Positions 17,893 through 27,087 of a DNA stretch of 64,000 bases are shown here, one piece after another (within the stretch, counting starts at the first letter, position 1; every line of letters begins with the position of its first letter). The translations under genes and the position numbers were made by a program. Under the pieces are notes generated by a model. That model was not told the origin of the DNA. It saw only the letters and a program-made list of their open reading frames with translations, and did not search any database. The stretch covers positions 3,538,001-3,602,000 of the forward strand of contig NZ_CP059139.1 in assembly GCF_014109765.1 (NCBI RefSeq), written 5' to 3'. Source of the DNA: Pseudomonas berkeleyensis. Its GTDB lineage: Bacteria; Pseudomonadota; Gammaproteobacteria; Pseudomonadales; Pseudomonadaceae.

Positions 17893-18849
17893 ATGCGCTT
17901 AACCAAGCGTCTTGGCCTGCTCGTCGCTGCCGCGATGCTGGTCAACAGCCCCAACGCCCATGCCAACCCCACTTCGATCAACATTCTCACCGGAGGCACC
18001 AGCGGGGTTTATTACCCGCTGGGCATGACCCTCTCCACACTCTACAGTGAGGGCATCGACAATTCGGACACGACGGTGCGGGCCACCAAGGCCTCAGTGG
18101 AAAACCTCAACCTGCTGCAGATCGCCCGCGGCCAGCTCGCCTTCGCTCTTGGCGACTCGGTGGCCGATGCCTGGAAAGGTGACGAGGACGCCGGTTTCAG
18201 AGCCCCGCGCGACAGGCTTCGCGCCATCGCCGGCATCTATCCGAACTACATCCAGATCGTCGCCAGCAAGGAGTCGGGGATCAACAGCCTGCAGGACTTG
18301 CGCGGCAAGCGGATTTCCGTCGGCGCGCCGCGTTCAGGCACCGAACTCAACGCACGGGCCATCTTCAAGGCTGCCGGCCTGAGCTACAGGGACATGGGCC
18401 ATGTCGAATTCAAGCCCTACGCCGAGTCAGTCGAATTGATCGAGAAAGGGCAACTGGACGCCACCCTGCAGTCAGCTGGCCTGGGCATGGCGGCGATTCG
18501 CGAACTGGCTGAGCGGGTCGCCATTACCTTCGTAGCGATCCCGCCGGACATCGTCGCGCGCATCGGCAGCGGCGCCTATCAGTCAGGCATCATTCCGGCT
18601 GGCACCTACACAGGGCAGACCAACGATGTGCCGACCGCCACCATCACCAATATTCTGGTCAGTCAGACCAGCGTGCCGGACGAGCTGGCCTACGAGATGA
18701 CCCGGTTACTGTTCGAGAATCTCGATCGCCTGGCCGACTCGCACCCAGCGGCCCGCGACATCAGCCTGGAGCGAGCCGTCAGCGGGCTACCGATTCCACT
18801 GCACCCAGGAGCCGAGCGCTTCTATCGCGAGGCTGGCATTCTGCGCTGA
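17893..18849 (+). CDS. TAXI family TRAP transporter solute-binding protein
   Basis: The 318-residue protein has a signal peptide (cleavage near NAHA at residue 24), followed by the family opening INILTGGTSGVYYPLGMTL. Later segments such as LRGKRISVGAPRSGTELNAR and GQLDATLQSAGLGMAAIREL are typical of TAXI periplasmic receptors, which often bind glutamate or other carboxylates. The ribosome site is GGAG upstream of ATG 17893. No TRAP membrane component is encoded beside it; a dispersed repeat follows directly after its stop codon. It is therefore an orphan receptor, which may use permease subunits encoded elsewhere or act in sensing. Confidence 0.9.
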   Translation: MRLTKRLGLLVAAAMLVNSPNAHANPTSINILTGGTSGVYYPLGMTLSTLYSEGIDNSDTTVRATKASVENLNLLQIARGQLAFALGDSVADAWKGDEDAGFRAPRDRLRAIAGIYPNYIQIVASKESGINSLQDLRGKRISVGAPRSGTELNARAIFKAAGLSYRDMGHVEFKPYAESVELIEKGQLDATLQSAGLGMAAIRELAERVAITFVAIPPDIVARIGSGAYQSGIIPAGTYTGQTNDVPTATITNILVSQTSVPDELAYEMTRLLFENLDRLADSHPAARDISLERAVSGLPIPLHPGAERFYREAGILR

Positions 18850-19092
18850 GAGCGTGTTCAAAGTCTGCTGCGCGTCGGCCATGCAGCGTTGAAATCAAGC
18901 TGGAACGCCAGCCCGGTCAGAAGCCGCTTGCGGCTAACGCACTTTAGTGCGGCCCCGGAGGGGTGAGCGAAGCGAGTCATGCTCATTTACAGCTCGTAAA
19001 CTCGAATGCGAGCCCAATGCGTTCTTCGCTCGATTCGCGGGGCCGCCATCGGTATTGCCTGGCTCTAGCTCGCGAGACTTTGAACAGGCTCT
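18849..19092 (+). repeat. Dispersed inverted-repeat element, copy R2
   Basis: The element opens AGAGCGTGTTCAAAGTCT and closes AGACTTTGAACAGGCTCT, an 18-bp terminal inverted repeat with one mismatch. It directly abuts the TAXI stop codon. Internal blocks (CTGCTGCGCGTCGGCCATG, GCGAGCGAAGCGAGTCATG, CTCATTTACAGCTCGTAAAC, GGGGCCGCCATCGGTATTG) recur in R1, R3 and R4. Confidence 0.8.
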
Positions 19093-19102
19093 GAGGCAGA
19101 AC

Positions 19103-19534
19103 TCAGCCTTTGGCTGCGGCGAGAAATGGCGCCAGACGTTGCGCCATTTCCGCGCCAAGAGCCTGCAGTCCACTCATCGGCCGAACCATCACTTCGAACT
19201 CGACGATCCGTCCCGACTCGTCGAAACGGATCATGTCGATCCCCTTCAGCTCACGCCCGGCGACCCGCGCAGAGAACTCCAGCACCACGTTGAGGCCATC
19301 GGCCGTGGCCAGTTCGCGGTGATAGGCGAAGTCCTCGAACACCTTGAGCACGGTATTGAGGATCAGGTTGACCACCTGCGCGCCCGGATAAGGCGTGTGC
19401 GCCATGGGCGAGCGGAATACGGCCTGTGTGTGCAGCAACTCGGGCAAGGCGCTGAGATCCTTGGCGGCGATGAACTGGTGCCAGCGTTCCAGGCTGGCAG
19501 CGGCGGCAGGATGCAGTTGGGCGTTGAGAGACAT
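19103..19534 (-). CDS. Nuclear transport factor 2-like (SnoaL-type) protein
   Basis: The 143-residue protein begins MSLNAQLHPAAAASLERWHQ. It has the cone-fold pattern of the NTF2/SnoaL superfamily: an N-terminal helix with FIAAKDLSALPELLHTQAVFRSP, then strands VVLEFSARVAGRELKGIDMIRFDESGRIVEFEVMVRP. The family includes isomerases, cyclases and non-catalytic binders, so the reaction is unknown. It follows fadH on the same strand, separated by a terminator-like hairpin, and ends 10 bp from repeat R2. Confidence 0.8.
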   Translation of the reverse strand: MSLNAQLHPAAAASLERWHQFIAAKDLSALPELLHTQAVFRSPMAHTPYPGAQVVNLILNTVLKVFEDFAYHRELATADGLNVVLEFSARVAGRELKGIDMIRFDESGRIVEFEVMVRPMSGLQALGAEMAQRLAPFLAAAKG

Positions 19535-19569
19535 CGGCTTCTCCTTGTTATTGTCAGGCCAGATAGCAA

Positions 19570-19592
19570 ACGCCCCGCACTGAGCGGGGCGT
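19570..19592 (-). terminator. Hairpin after fadH
   Basis: ACGCCCCGC and GCGGGGCGT form a perfect 9-bp stem with a 5-base loop just past the fadH stop codon. On the minus strand it is followed by TTTG. It probably ends or attenuates the fadH transcript before the NTF2-like gene. Confidence 0.6.
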
Positions 19593-19597
19593 CGTCA

Positions 19598-21770
<2,173 letters not shown>

Positions 21771-21833
21771 CATGGCTTGGCAGCACGGCTCGACCGACCT
21801 AACCTGCACCGCACTGAAGCTGAAAATCCTGAA

Positions 21834-22859
21834 ATGCGCTTACTGATCACTCTCTTGCTCTCGCTTGCGCTGCTGGCCGGCCTTGGCAGCTACGCCCATT
21901 GGATCGAGCAGCGTCCAAGCGGCCACTACCTGTCCGATCTGCGCAGCCAGGTCGCACTCGACCTCGGCCAGCCCGGCTCGCGCGGCAACCTGCTGGGCAT
22001 CCAGCCGGAACTGTTCGCCGCCGACTACCAGAGCGTTGGCCGCCTGCGCCTGAAACTGGCTGCCTATCTGGATCACGCCCGTGAGCAAGGCATGCTCAGC
22101 GAGCGCACCGTCGTCGTACTGCCCGAACACATCGGCACCTGGTTGCTAGCCGTCGGCGAGAAGGAAGAGCTCTACCGCGCCAGTGAACGCCACGAGGCCT
22201 TGCAGTGGCTGGCGGCGAGCAATCCTCTGGACTTCCTCAGCGCCCTGTTCAGCGCCGAAGGCGACACACGACTGGACGATGCGCTGCTGCGTACCAAGGC
22301 CAAAGCAATGGCACGTGACTATCAGCAGTTGTTCGGCGAATTGGCTCGCGATTACGGTATCACCCTGGTGGCCGGCTCCATCGTCCTGCCCGAACCGCGC
22401 GTGGAGCTCGGCCGTCTCGAAGTTGGCCGCGGGCCGCTGTACAACGTCAGCCTGGTATTCGACCCGGCCGGCCATCCACTGGGCCAGCCGCAGCGCCACC
22501 TGTTCAGCGCAAGCACGCTCGCCACCACCGCACCCAGTGCACTGCAGGCACTCGACACGCCGGCCGGCAAGCTCGGTGTCCTGCTCGGCGGCGACGCCAG
22601 CCAACTCTCAGGCGATAAAGCACTGGCTGACGAGCAGATCGAACTGCTCGCCATGCCCAGCGACCTGCAAAGCCACTCGAATGATGGGCAGCTCAATCAG
22701 CAACTGCAGGCCCAGGGCATCCGCGCCGGCCTACAAGTCCACTTGCGCGGAAGGCTGTGGGAACGCAGCGGGCAATCCCAGGCCCTGGCATACGATGCCG
22801 GGCAACTGAGCCGAGGCGCCAGCGCCCCTGGCGCACAACTGATCAACCTGTGGTTATGA
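21834..22859 (+). CDS. Membrane-anchored carbon-nitrogen hydrolase-like protein, degenerate
   Basis: The 341-residue protein starts with a single hydrophobic N-terminal segment (MRLLITLLLSLALLAGLGSY), then a nitrilase-superfamily domain. The catalytic Glu is present in VVLPEHIGTW. The usual RKxHLF Lys motif reads QPQRHLF, and the segment expected to hold the catalytic Cys reads LGVLLGGDAS. Two of the three catalytic residues thus appear lost, so it is probably not a working amidase. Its stop overlaps the start of the AraC regulator gene (ATGA), which suggests a ligand-binding or signalling partner role (inference). Confidence 0.75.
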   Translation: MRLLITLLLSLALLAGLGSYAHWIEQRPSGHYLSDLRSQVALDLGQPGSRGNLLGIQPELFAADYQSVGRLRLKLAAYLDHAREQGMLSERTVVVLPEHIGTWLLAVGEKEELYRASERHEALQWLAASNPLDFLSALFSAEGDTRLDDALLRTKAKAMARDYQQLFGELARDYGITLVAGSIVLPEPRVELGRLEVGRGPLYNVSLVFDPAGHPLGQPQRHLFSASTLATTAPSALQALDTPAGKLGVLLGGDASQLSGDKALADEQIELLAMPSDLQSHSNDGQLNQQLQAQGIRAGLQVHLRGRLWERSGQSQALAYDAGQLSRGASAPGAQLINLWL

Positions 22860-23938
22860 AAGCCTCACGCGTTCGCCTGGGCGATCTTTCCGTCGGGTTC
22901 ACCCAGGCGCTGGCTGACGCACTGCGCGCCAAAGGCCATAGCCCCGAACCCTTGCTCGAACAATTCGGCCTGGACGCCACGCGCCTGAGCGAGCCACGTG
23001 CACGCTTGTCGATCCCACGCTTCATGCGCCTCGGGCACAGTGCAGTTGCCCTGTGTGACGACCCGGCACTGGGCCTGGAGATGGGGCACCACAGTCGCCT
23101 CAGCCAGGTCGGCCTGGCCGGCATCTGCGCTGCGCAAGCGCCCAATCTGCGCGAAGCCGCGCGCACGCTGACCCGTTTCGAGCCGCTGTATGCCGCCAAC
23201 TACCGAGGGCGCTCTGGCTTCAGCGAAGACGCACGCGGCGCCTGGCTGCACTTCTACTCGATCAGTCCCTACAACGCTTACAACCGCTTCGTAGTGGATT
23301 CGGTGCTGGCCGGCTGGCAGACCAATCTGAGCCAAGTGGTCAGCCGCCCCATCACCCCGGAAAAGGTCGAGATCGAATTCCCGCGCCCTGAGTACGGCGA
23401 ACGCTACGAAGCGCTATTCGATTGTCCGTTGGAGTTCAGCGCCAGCGCCAATCGCCTGCGCCTGAGCAACGAAAGCCTGGCCTTGCGCAATCCGCAGCAT
23501 TGCCCAGGCACCTGGCGCCATCTCGTGGAATTGTGCGAACGCGAACTGGAGCAGTTGACCCGCACCCGTAGCCTGCGTGAACGGGTGATCCAGCTGCTCG
23601 GCCCATTGCTGCACGGGCACGAACCAGACCTGGAGGAAGTCGCCCGCAGCCTGCACCTGCCCAGCTGGACACTGCGGCGCAAGCTGGCCGAGGAAGGCAC
23701 GCAATTTCGCACCATCCTCAACGACACCCGCCGCGACCTGGCCACGGCTTATATCCGCGACACCGAACTGGCTTTCGGTGAGATTGCCTATCTGCTCGGC
23801 TTCGCCTCGGCCGAAGCCTTCCAGCGCGCCTTCAAACGTTGGCTCGGGCAAACGCCGGGCGACTATCGACGCGCGCAGCGCCGGGTCGATAGTGACAGTC
23901 AAAGCTCGGTGGCGTCGTCGACGTCGGACGCATCCTGA
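22856..23938 (+). CDS. AraC family transcriptional regulator
   Basis: The 360-residue protein starts at the ATG overlapping the upstream stop codon. Residues about 20-200 form an arabinose-binding-like domain (LSIPRFMRLGHSAVALCDDPALGLEMG). Residues about 255-345 form the double helix-turn-helix, with LEEVARSLHLPSWTLRRKLAEEGTQF and GEIAYLLGFASAEAFQRAFKRWLGQTPGDYR. In this subgroup regulators often sense fatty acids or related carboxylates. It is divergent from fadH and likely controls it through the direct repeats at 21732-21770. Confidence 0.92.
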   Translation: MKASRVRLGDLSVGFTQALADALRAKGHSPEPLLEQFGLDATRLSEPRARLSIPRFMRLGHSAVALCDDPALGLEMGHHSRLSQVGLAGICAAQAPNLREAARTLTRFEPLYAANYRGRSGFSEDARGAWLHFYSISPYNAYNRFVVDSVLAGWQTNLSQVVSRPITPEKVEIEFPRPEYGERYEALFDCPLEFSASANRLRLSNESLALRNPQHCPGTWRHLVELCERELEQLTRTRSLRERVIQLLGPLLHGHEPDLEEVARSLHLPSWTLRRKLAEEGTQFRTILNDTRRDLATAYIRDTELAFGEIAYLLGFASAEAFQRAFKRWLGQTPGDYRRAQRRVDSDSQSSVASSTSDAS

Positions 23939-23982
23939 TCGAGGGCGCCGCGCTCGAGCAATTCTTCCTGATAGTCATCCAT
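23899..23982 (-). CDS. 27-residue acidic small protein
   Basis: The ORF runs from ATG at 23982 to TGA at 23899, with ribosome site AGGAG six bases upstream. The product, beginning MDDYQEELLERGALDQD and ending DDATEL, has 10 Asp/Glu among 27 residues. It overlaps the 3' end of the convergent AraC gene by 40 bp. Its translation signals and strong composition bias argue for a real gene, and I have an impression of similar short acidic ORFs in other pseudomonads, but cannot check it. Function unknown. Confidence 0.6.
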   Translation of the reverse strand: MDDYQEELLERGALDQDASDVDDATEL

Positions 23983-24087
23983 CTGCGTTCTCCTGAGTCT
24001 TCTCGTCTGTTCATTAGCAAGCTACGTTGTCGAGATGAAGACAAGATGACGAAAAGCCGCAGGGCGATCGTCCGGGATGACAGGCAA

Positions 24088-24120
24088 TAAAAAACCCGCT
24101 GATCTTGCGATCAGCGGGTT
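24088..24120 (-). terminator. Terminator of the tRNA operon
   Basis: AACCCGCTGATC and GATCAGCGGGTT form a 12-bp stem around TTGC. On the minus strand it is followed by a T-run, 8 bp past the last tRNA gene. Confidence 0.9.
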
Positions 24121-24127
24121 TCGTATA

Positions 24128-24204
24128 TGGCGCAGCGGACGGGACTCGAACCCGCGACCCCCGGCGTGACAGGCCGGTATTCTAACCGACTGAACTACCG
24201 CTGC
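24128..24204 (-). tRNA. tRNA-Asp (GTC), second copy
   Basis: The 77-nt minus-strand gene begins GCAGCGGTAGTTCAG and ends CCGCTGCGCCA with CCA encoded. The anticodon loop reads CCTGTCACG (GUC), and the T-loop GGTTCGA is intact. It is identical to the copy at 24313 over its length. Confidence 0.97.
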
Positions 24205-24312
24205 GTGTCGGTTGGACTTTCGTCCAGAAAACTCTTGAAGCGTTGTTGCATCTGATGGCGCCCTTGCGGGCTTTGCCATCTCAAACCGACGAAACGTCGA
24301 TCTGGGAAATAA

Positions 24313-24389
24313 TGGCGCAGCGGACGGGACTCGAACCCGCGACCCCCGGCGTGACAGGCCGGTATTCTAACCGACTGAACTACCGCTGC
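24313..24389 (-). tRNA. tRNA-Asp (GTC), first copy
   Basis: This is a 77-nt minus-strand gene with the same sequence as the copy at 24128, GTC anticodon and encoded CCA. The similar sequence just outside both copies (TGGACTTTCGTCC) suggests a tandem duplication that included the flank. Confidence 0.97.
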
Positions 24390-24424
24390 GCGTCGGTGGA
24401 CTTTCGTCCTTCTCTCTAAGGCTA

Positions 24425-24500
24425 TGGTGGGTGATGACGGGATCGAACCGCCGACCCTCTGCTTGTAAGGCAGATGCTCTCCCGGCTGAGCTAATCACCC
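24425..24500 (-). tRNA. tRNA-Val (TAC)
   Basis: The 76-nt minus-strand gene begins GGGTGATTAGCTCAGC and ends CATCACCCACCA. The anticodon loop CTTACAA gives TAC for valine. It is first in the Val-Asp-Asp cluster. Confidence 0.97.
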
Positions 24501-24597
24501 ATGTGCCTTAGCGAGGCGCGCACTTTATGCAGGCGGCGATGCTAAGTCAACACCCTGCTTGAATTTTTTCTGCAAAAGGCGAGTTCAACGGCGCTCC

Positions 24598-25071
24598 TCA
24601 TTCCATCTCCCCGCACAGTTCGGCGGCGCGCAGCAGCGCCGCCGTGAGGCTGTGCCGCTCCCACTCGGTCAGGGCAGCGAAACGCTGATTAAACTCAGGC
24701 GGCATCAGCGAAGGCGCCTGCTGAATCAGTTCACGACCGGCATCGCTGATCAACAACCATTGGCGACGTCGATCCTGATCGTCGCGCTGACGTTGCAGCA
24801 GGCCGCGCTCCTCCAGGCGATCGAGCAGCCCGGAGAGGGTCGCCGCCGTCAGGCTGACCCGACTGCTGAGCACGCTGGCAGTCAGGCGCGTCTCGCTGGC
24901 CAGCACCTGCAACACCATCAACTGCATGGGGGTCAGGCCACCGAAACGGGCCAGGCGCTTGGCATGCACCTCCCCTGCCTGCTGCAGGCGCCGCAGGGCC
25001 TGAAACAGCGGCATTTCGAACGCCATGACAGATGACAAATCCATTTCAGAAGGAACTTTTTTATCAGCCAT
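24598..25071 (-). CDS. MarR family transcriptional regulator
   Basis: The 157-residue product is read from ATG 25071 (MADKKVPSEMDLSS); a TTG start three codons upstream is possible but no ribosome site decides it. It has the MarR winged helix: LTPMQLMVLQVLASE, LTASVLSSRVSLTAATLSGLLDRLEERGLLQRQRDDQDRRRQWLLIS, with the DxRxxxxxLT-type wing as DRRRQWLLIS. It is divergent from asnO. The 113-bp spacer holds an inverted repeat around a TTGACA element, so it likely regulates NAGGN synthesis. Confidence 0.9.
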   Translation of the reverse strand: MADKKVPSEMDLSSVMAFEMPLFQALRRLQQAGEVHAKRLARFGGLTPMQLMVLQVLASETRLTASVLSSRVSLTAATLSGLLDRLEERGLLQRQRDDQDRRRQWLLISDAGRELIQQAPSLMPPEFNQRFAALTEWERHSLTAALLRAAELCGEME

Positions 25072-25090
25072 AAGCACCAATACACACTAC

Positions 25091-25126
25091 CCAAAACTTT
25101 GACATGAAAGCATTTTCTTGTTTTGG
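25091..25126. promoter_or_regulatory. Inverted repeat over a TTGACA -35 element, asnO/marR spacer
   Basis: CCAAAAC (25091-25097) and GTTTTGG (25120-25126) are perfect inverted arms. A consensus -35 hexamer TTGACA lies between them at 25099-25104, followed by the smaller dyad GAAA-GCAT-TTTC. No good -10 hexamer follows at 17 bp, which fits an activated or osmotically controlled promoter. The MarR protein is the obvious binder (inference). Confidence 0.5.
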
Positions 25127-25184
25127 TGTAAAAGGTTCGGCCTGCCCGAACCACTCTCCCCAACGGCAACACCGGTAAGGAAAT

Positions 25185-26954
25185 ATGTGCGGAATAGCTG
25201 GAGAACTACGTTTTGATCGACGCCCCGCGGATCTGGCGGCAGTCGAGCGCATCACCCACCACCTGGCCCCTCGCGGCCCCGACGCCCACGGCTTCCACAG
25301 CCAAGGCCCCATCGCTTTGGGCCATCGCCGCCTGAAGATCATGGATCTGGCCGAAGCCTCGGGCCAGCCGATGATCGACAGTGATCTCGGCCTCTCGATG
25401 GTATTCAACGGCGCCATCTACAACTACCCCGAATTACGCGCCGAACTGGAAGCCCTGGGCTACCGATTCTTCTCTGGTGGCGACACCGAAGTGCTGCTCA
25501 AGGGCTATCACGCCTGGGGCGAGGCGCTGCTACCCAAGCTCAACGGCATGTTCGCCTTCGCCGTCTGGGAACGTGACAAACAGAGCCTGTTCATCGCCCG
25601 CGACCGTCTCGGCGTCAAACCGCTTTACCTGTCGCGTACCGGCGAACGCCTGCGCTTCGCCTCGTCGCTGCCGGCGCTGGTGCAAGGCGGCGACATTGCC
25701 AAGACGCTGGACGCCGTCGCGCTCAACCACTACCTGAACTTCCACGCCGTGGTACCGGCACCGCGCACCATCCTGGCCGGCGTGGAGAAACTGCCGCCAG
25801 CCACCTGGATGCGTGTCGACACCGACGGCAAGGTTCAGCAGAAAACCTGGTGGTCGCTGCAATTCGGCCCACAAGGCGAGGAAACCGGTTACGGCCTGGA
25901 AGAATGGCGTGAGCAAGTGCTCGACACCATGCGCGAAGCCGTGGCCATCCGCCAGCGTGCCGCCGTGGATGTCGGCGTGCTGCTTTCCGGCGGCGTCGAC
26001 TCGAGCCTGCTGGTCGGCCTGCTGCGCGAAGCCGGCGTGGACAACCTGCTGACCTTCTCCATCGGCTTCCAGGATGCCGGTGGCGAGCGTGGTGACGAAT
26101 TCCAGTATTCGGATCTGATCGCCCAGCGCTTCGCCACCCGCCACCACCAGTTGCGCATCGGCGAGCACGAGATTCTCGATCAGTTGCCGCAGGCCTTCCG
26201 CGCCATGAGCGAGCCGATGGTCAGCCACGACTGCATCGCCTTCTATCTGCTCTCGCGTGAAGTGGCCAAGCACTGCAAGGTGGTGCAGAGCGGCCAAGGC
26301 GCCGACGAACTGTTCGCCGGCTACCACTGGTACCCGCAGGTCGATGGCGCCAAGGATGCCTTCGCCGCCTACCGCGCCGCCTTCTTCGATCGCGAGCACG
26401 ACGAATATGCCGCCTGCGTACAGCCCGCCTGGCTGACCGGCGACATGGCCGGCGAGTTCGTTCGCGAACATTTCGCCATGCCTGGCGCCGAGGCTGCCGT
26501 GGACAAGGCGCTGCGCCTGGACAGCACGGTGATGCTGGTCGACGACCCGGTCAAGCGCGTGGACAACATGACCATGGCCTGGGGCCTGGAGGCGCGCACG
26601 CCCTTTCTCGACTACCGCGTGGCCGAACTGTCGGCGCGCATCCCGGCGCAGTTCAAGCTGCCTGACGGCGGCAAGCATGTGCTCAAGGAAGCCGCGCGCA
26701 AGGTCATCCCCAGCGAGGTGATCGACCGGCCCAAGGGTTATTTCCCGGTGCCAGGCCTCAAACACCTGGAGGGCGCCACCCTCGGCTGGGTACGCGACCT
26801 GCTGCTCGACCCGAGCCAGGATCGCGGCCTGTTCAACCCGACCATGCTCGACCAGTTGCTGACCAATCCGCAAAGCCAGCTGACGCCGCTGCGCGGCTCC
26901 AAGCTGTGGCAACTCGCGGCGCTCAACCTGTGGTTGAGCGAACAGGGCCTGTAA
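25185..26954 (+). CDS. asnO: N-acetylglutaminylglutamine amidotransferase
   Basis: The 589-residue protein is an asparagine-synthetase-like enzyme. Cys2 in MCGIAGELRFD is the glutaminase nucleophile, with RGPDAHGF and the class-II GATase domain to about residue 200. The synthetase domain carries the PP-loop LLSGGVDSSLLVGLL. With the two genes downstream it belongs to the known pathway for N-acetylglutaminylglutamine amide (NAGGN), an osmoprotectant of P. aeruginosa and Sinorhizobium; AsnO amidates the dipeptide. AAGGA lies upstream of the ATG. A 20-nt hairpin separates it from ngg. Confidence 0.94.
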   Translation: MCGIAGELRFDRRPADLAAVERITHHLAPRGPDAHGFHSQGPIALGHRRLKIMDLAEASGQPMIDSDLGLSMVFNGAIYNYPELRAELEALGYRFFSGGDTEVLLKGYHAWGEALLPKLNGMFAFAVWERDKQSLFIARDRLGVKPLYLSRTGERLRFASSLPALVQGGDIAKTLDAVALNHYLNFHAVVPAPRTILAGVEKLPPATWMRVDTDGKVQQKTWWSLQFGPQGEETGYGLEEWREQVLDTMREAVAIRQRAAVDVGVLLSGGVDSSLLVGLLREAGVDNLLTFSIGFQDAGGERGDEFQYSDLIAQRFATRHHQLRIGEHEILDQLPQAFRAMSEPMVSHDCIAFYLLSREVAKHCKVVQSGQGADELFAGYHWYPQVDGAKDAFAAYRAAFFDREHDEYAACVQPAWLTGDMAGEFVREHFAMPGAEAAVDKALRLDSTVMLVDDPVKRVDNMTMAWGLEARTPFLDYRVAELSARIPAQFKLPDGGKHVLKEAARKVIPSEVIDRPKGYFPVPGLKHLEGATLGWVRDLLLDPSQDRGLFNPTMLDQLLTNPQSQLTPLRGSKLWQLAALNLWLSEQGL

Positions 26955-26962
26955 CTCACACG

Positions 26963-26982
26963 GAGCGGCCTGCGGGCCGCTC
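26963..26982 (+). other. Intercistronic hairpin between asnO and ngg
   Basis: GAGCGGCC and GGCCGCTC pair perfectly around TGCG, eight bases after the asnO stop. There is no T-run, so it may stabilise or segment the operon message. Confidence 0.6.
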
Positions 26983-27087
26983 TTGCAGGATCAATGGTCG
27001 TCGCCCGGCAAGTCCGGGGTTTGTCGCGACTCAATGACGATTCGGCTCAGACCGGACGTAGTGATAACGGACAGGGACTACTATTTC

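Noticed and set aside
24128..24500. Integrated element at the tRNA cluster
   Set aside because: No integrase gene, direct repeat of a tRNA 3' end or change in composition is visible nearby.
25072..25080. TTG start three codons upstream for the MarR gene
   Set aside because: No ribosome site supports it; the ATG is kept as the simpler start.
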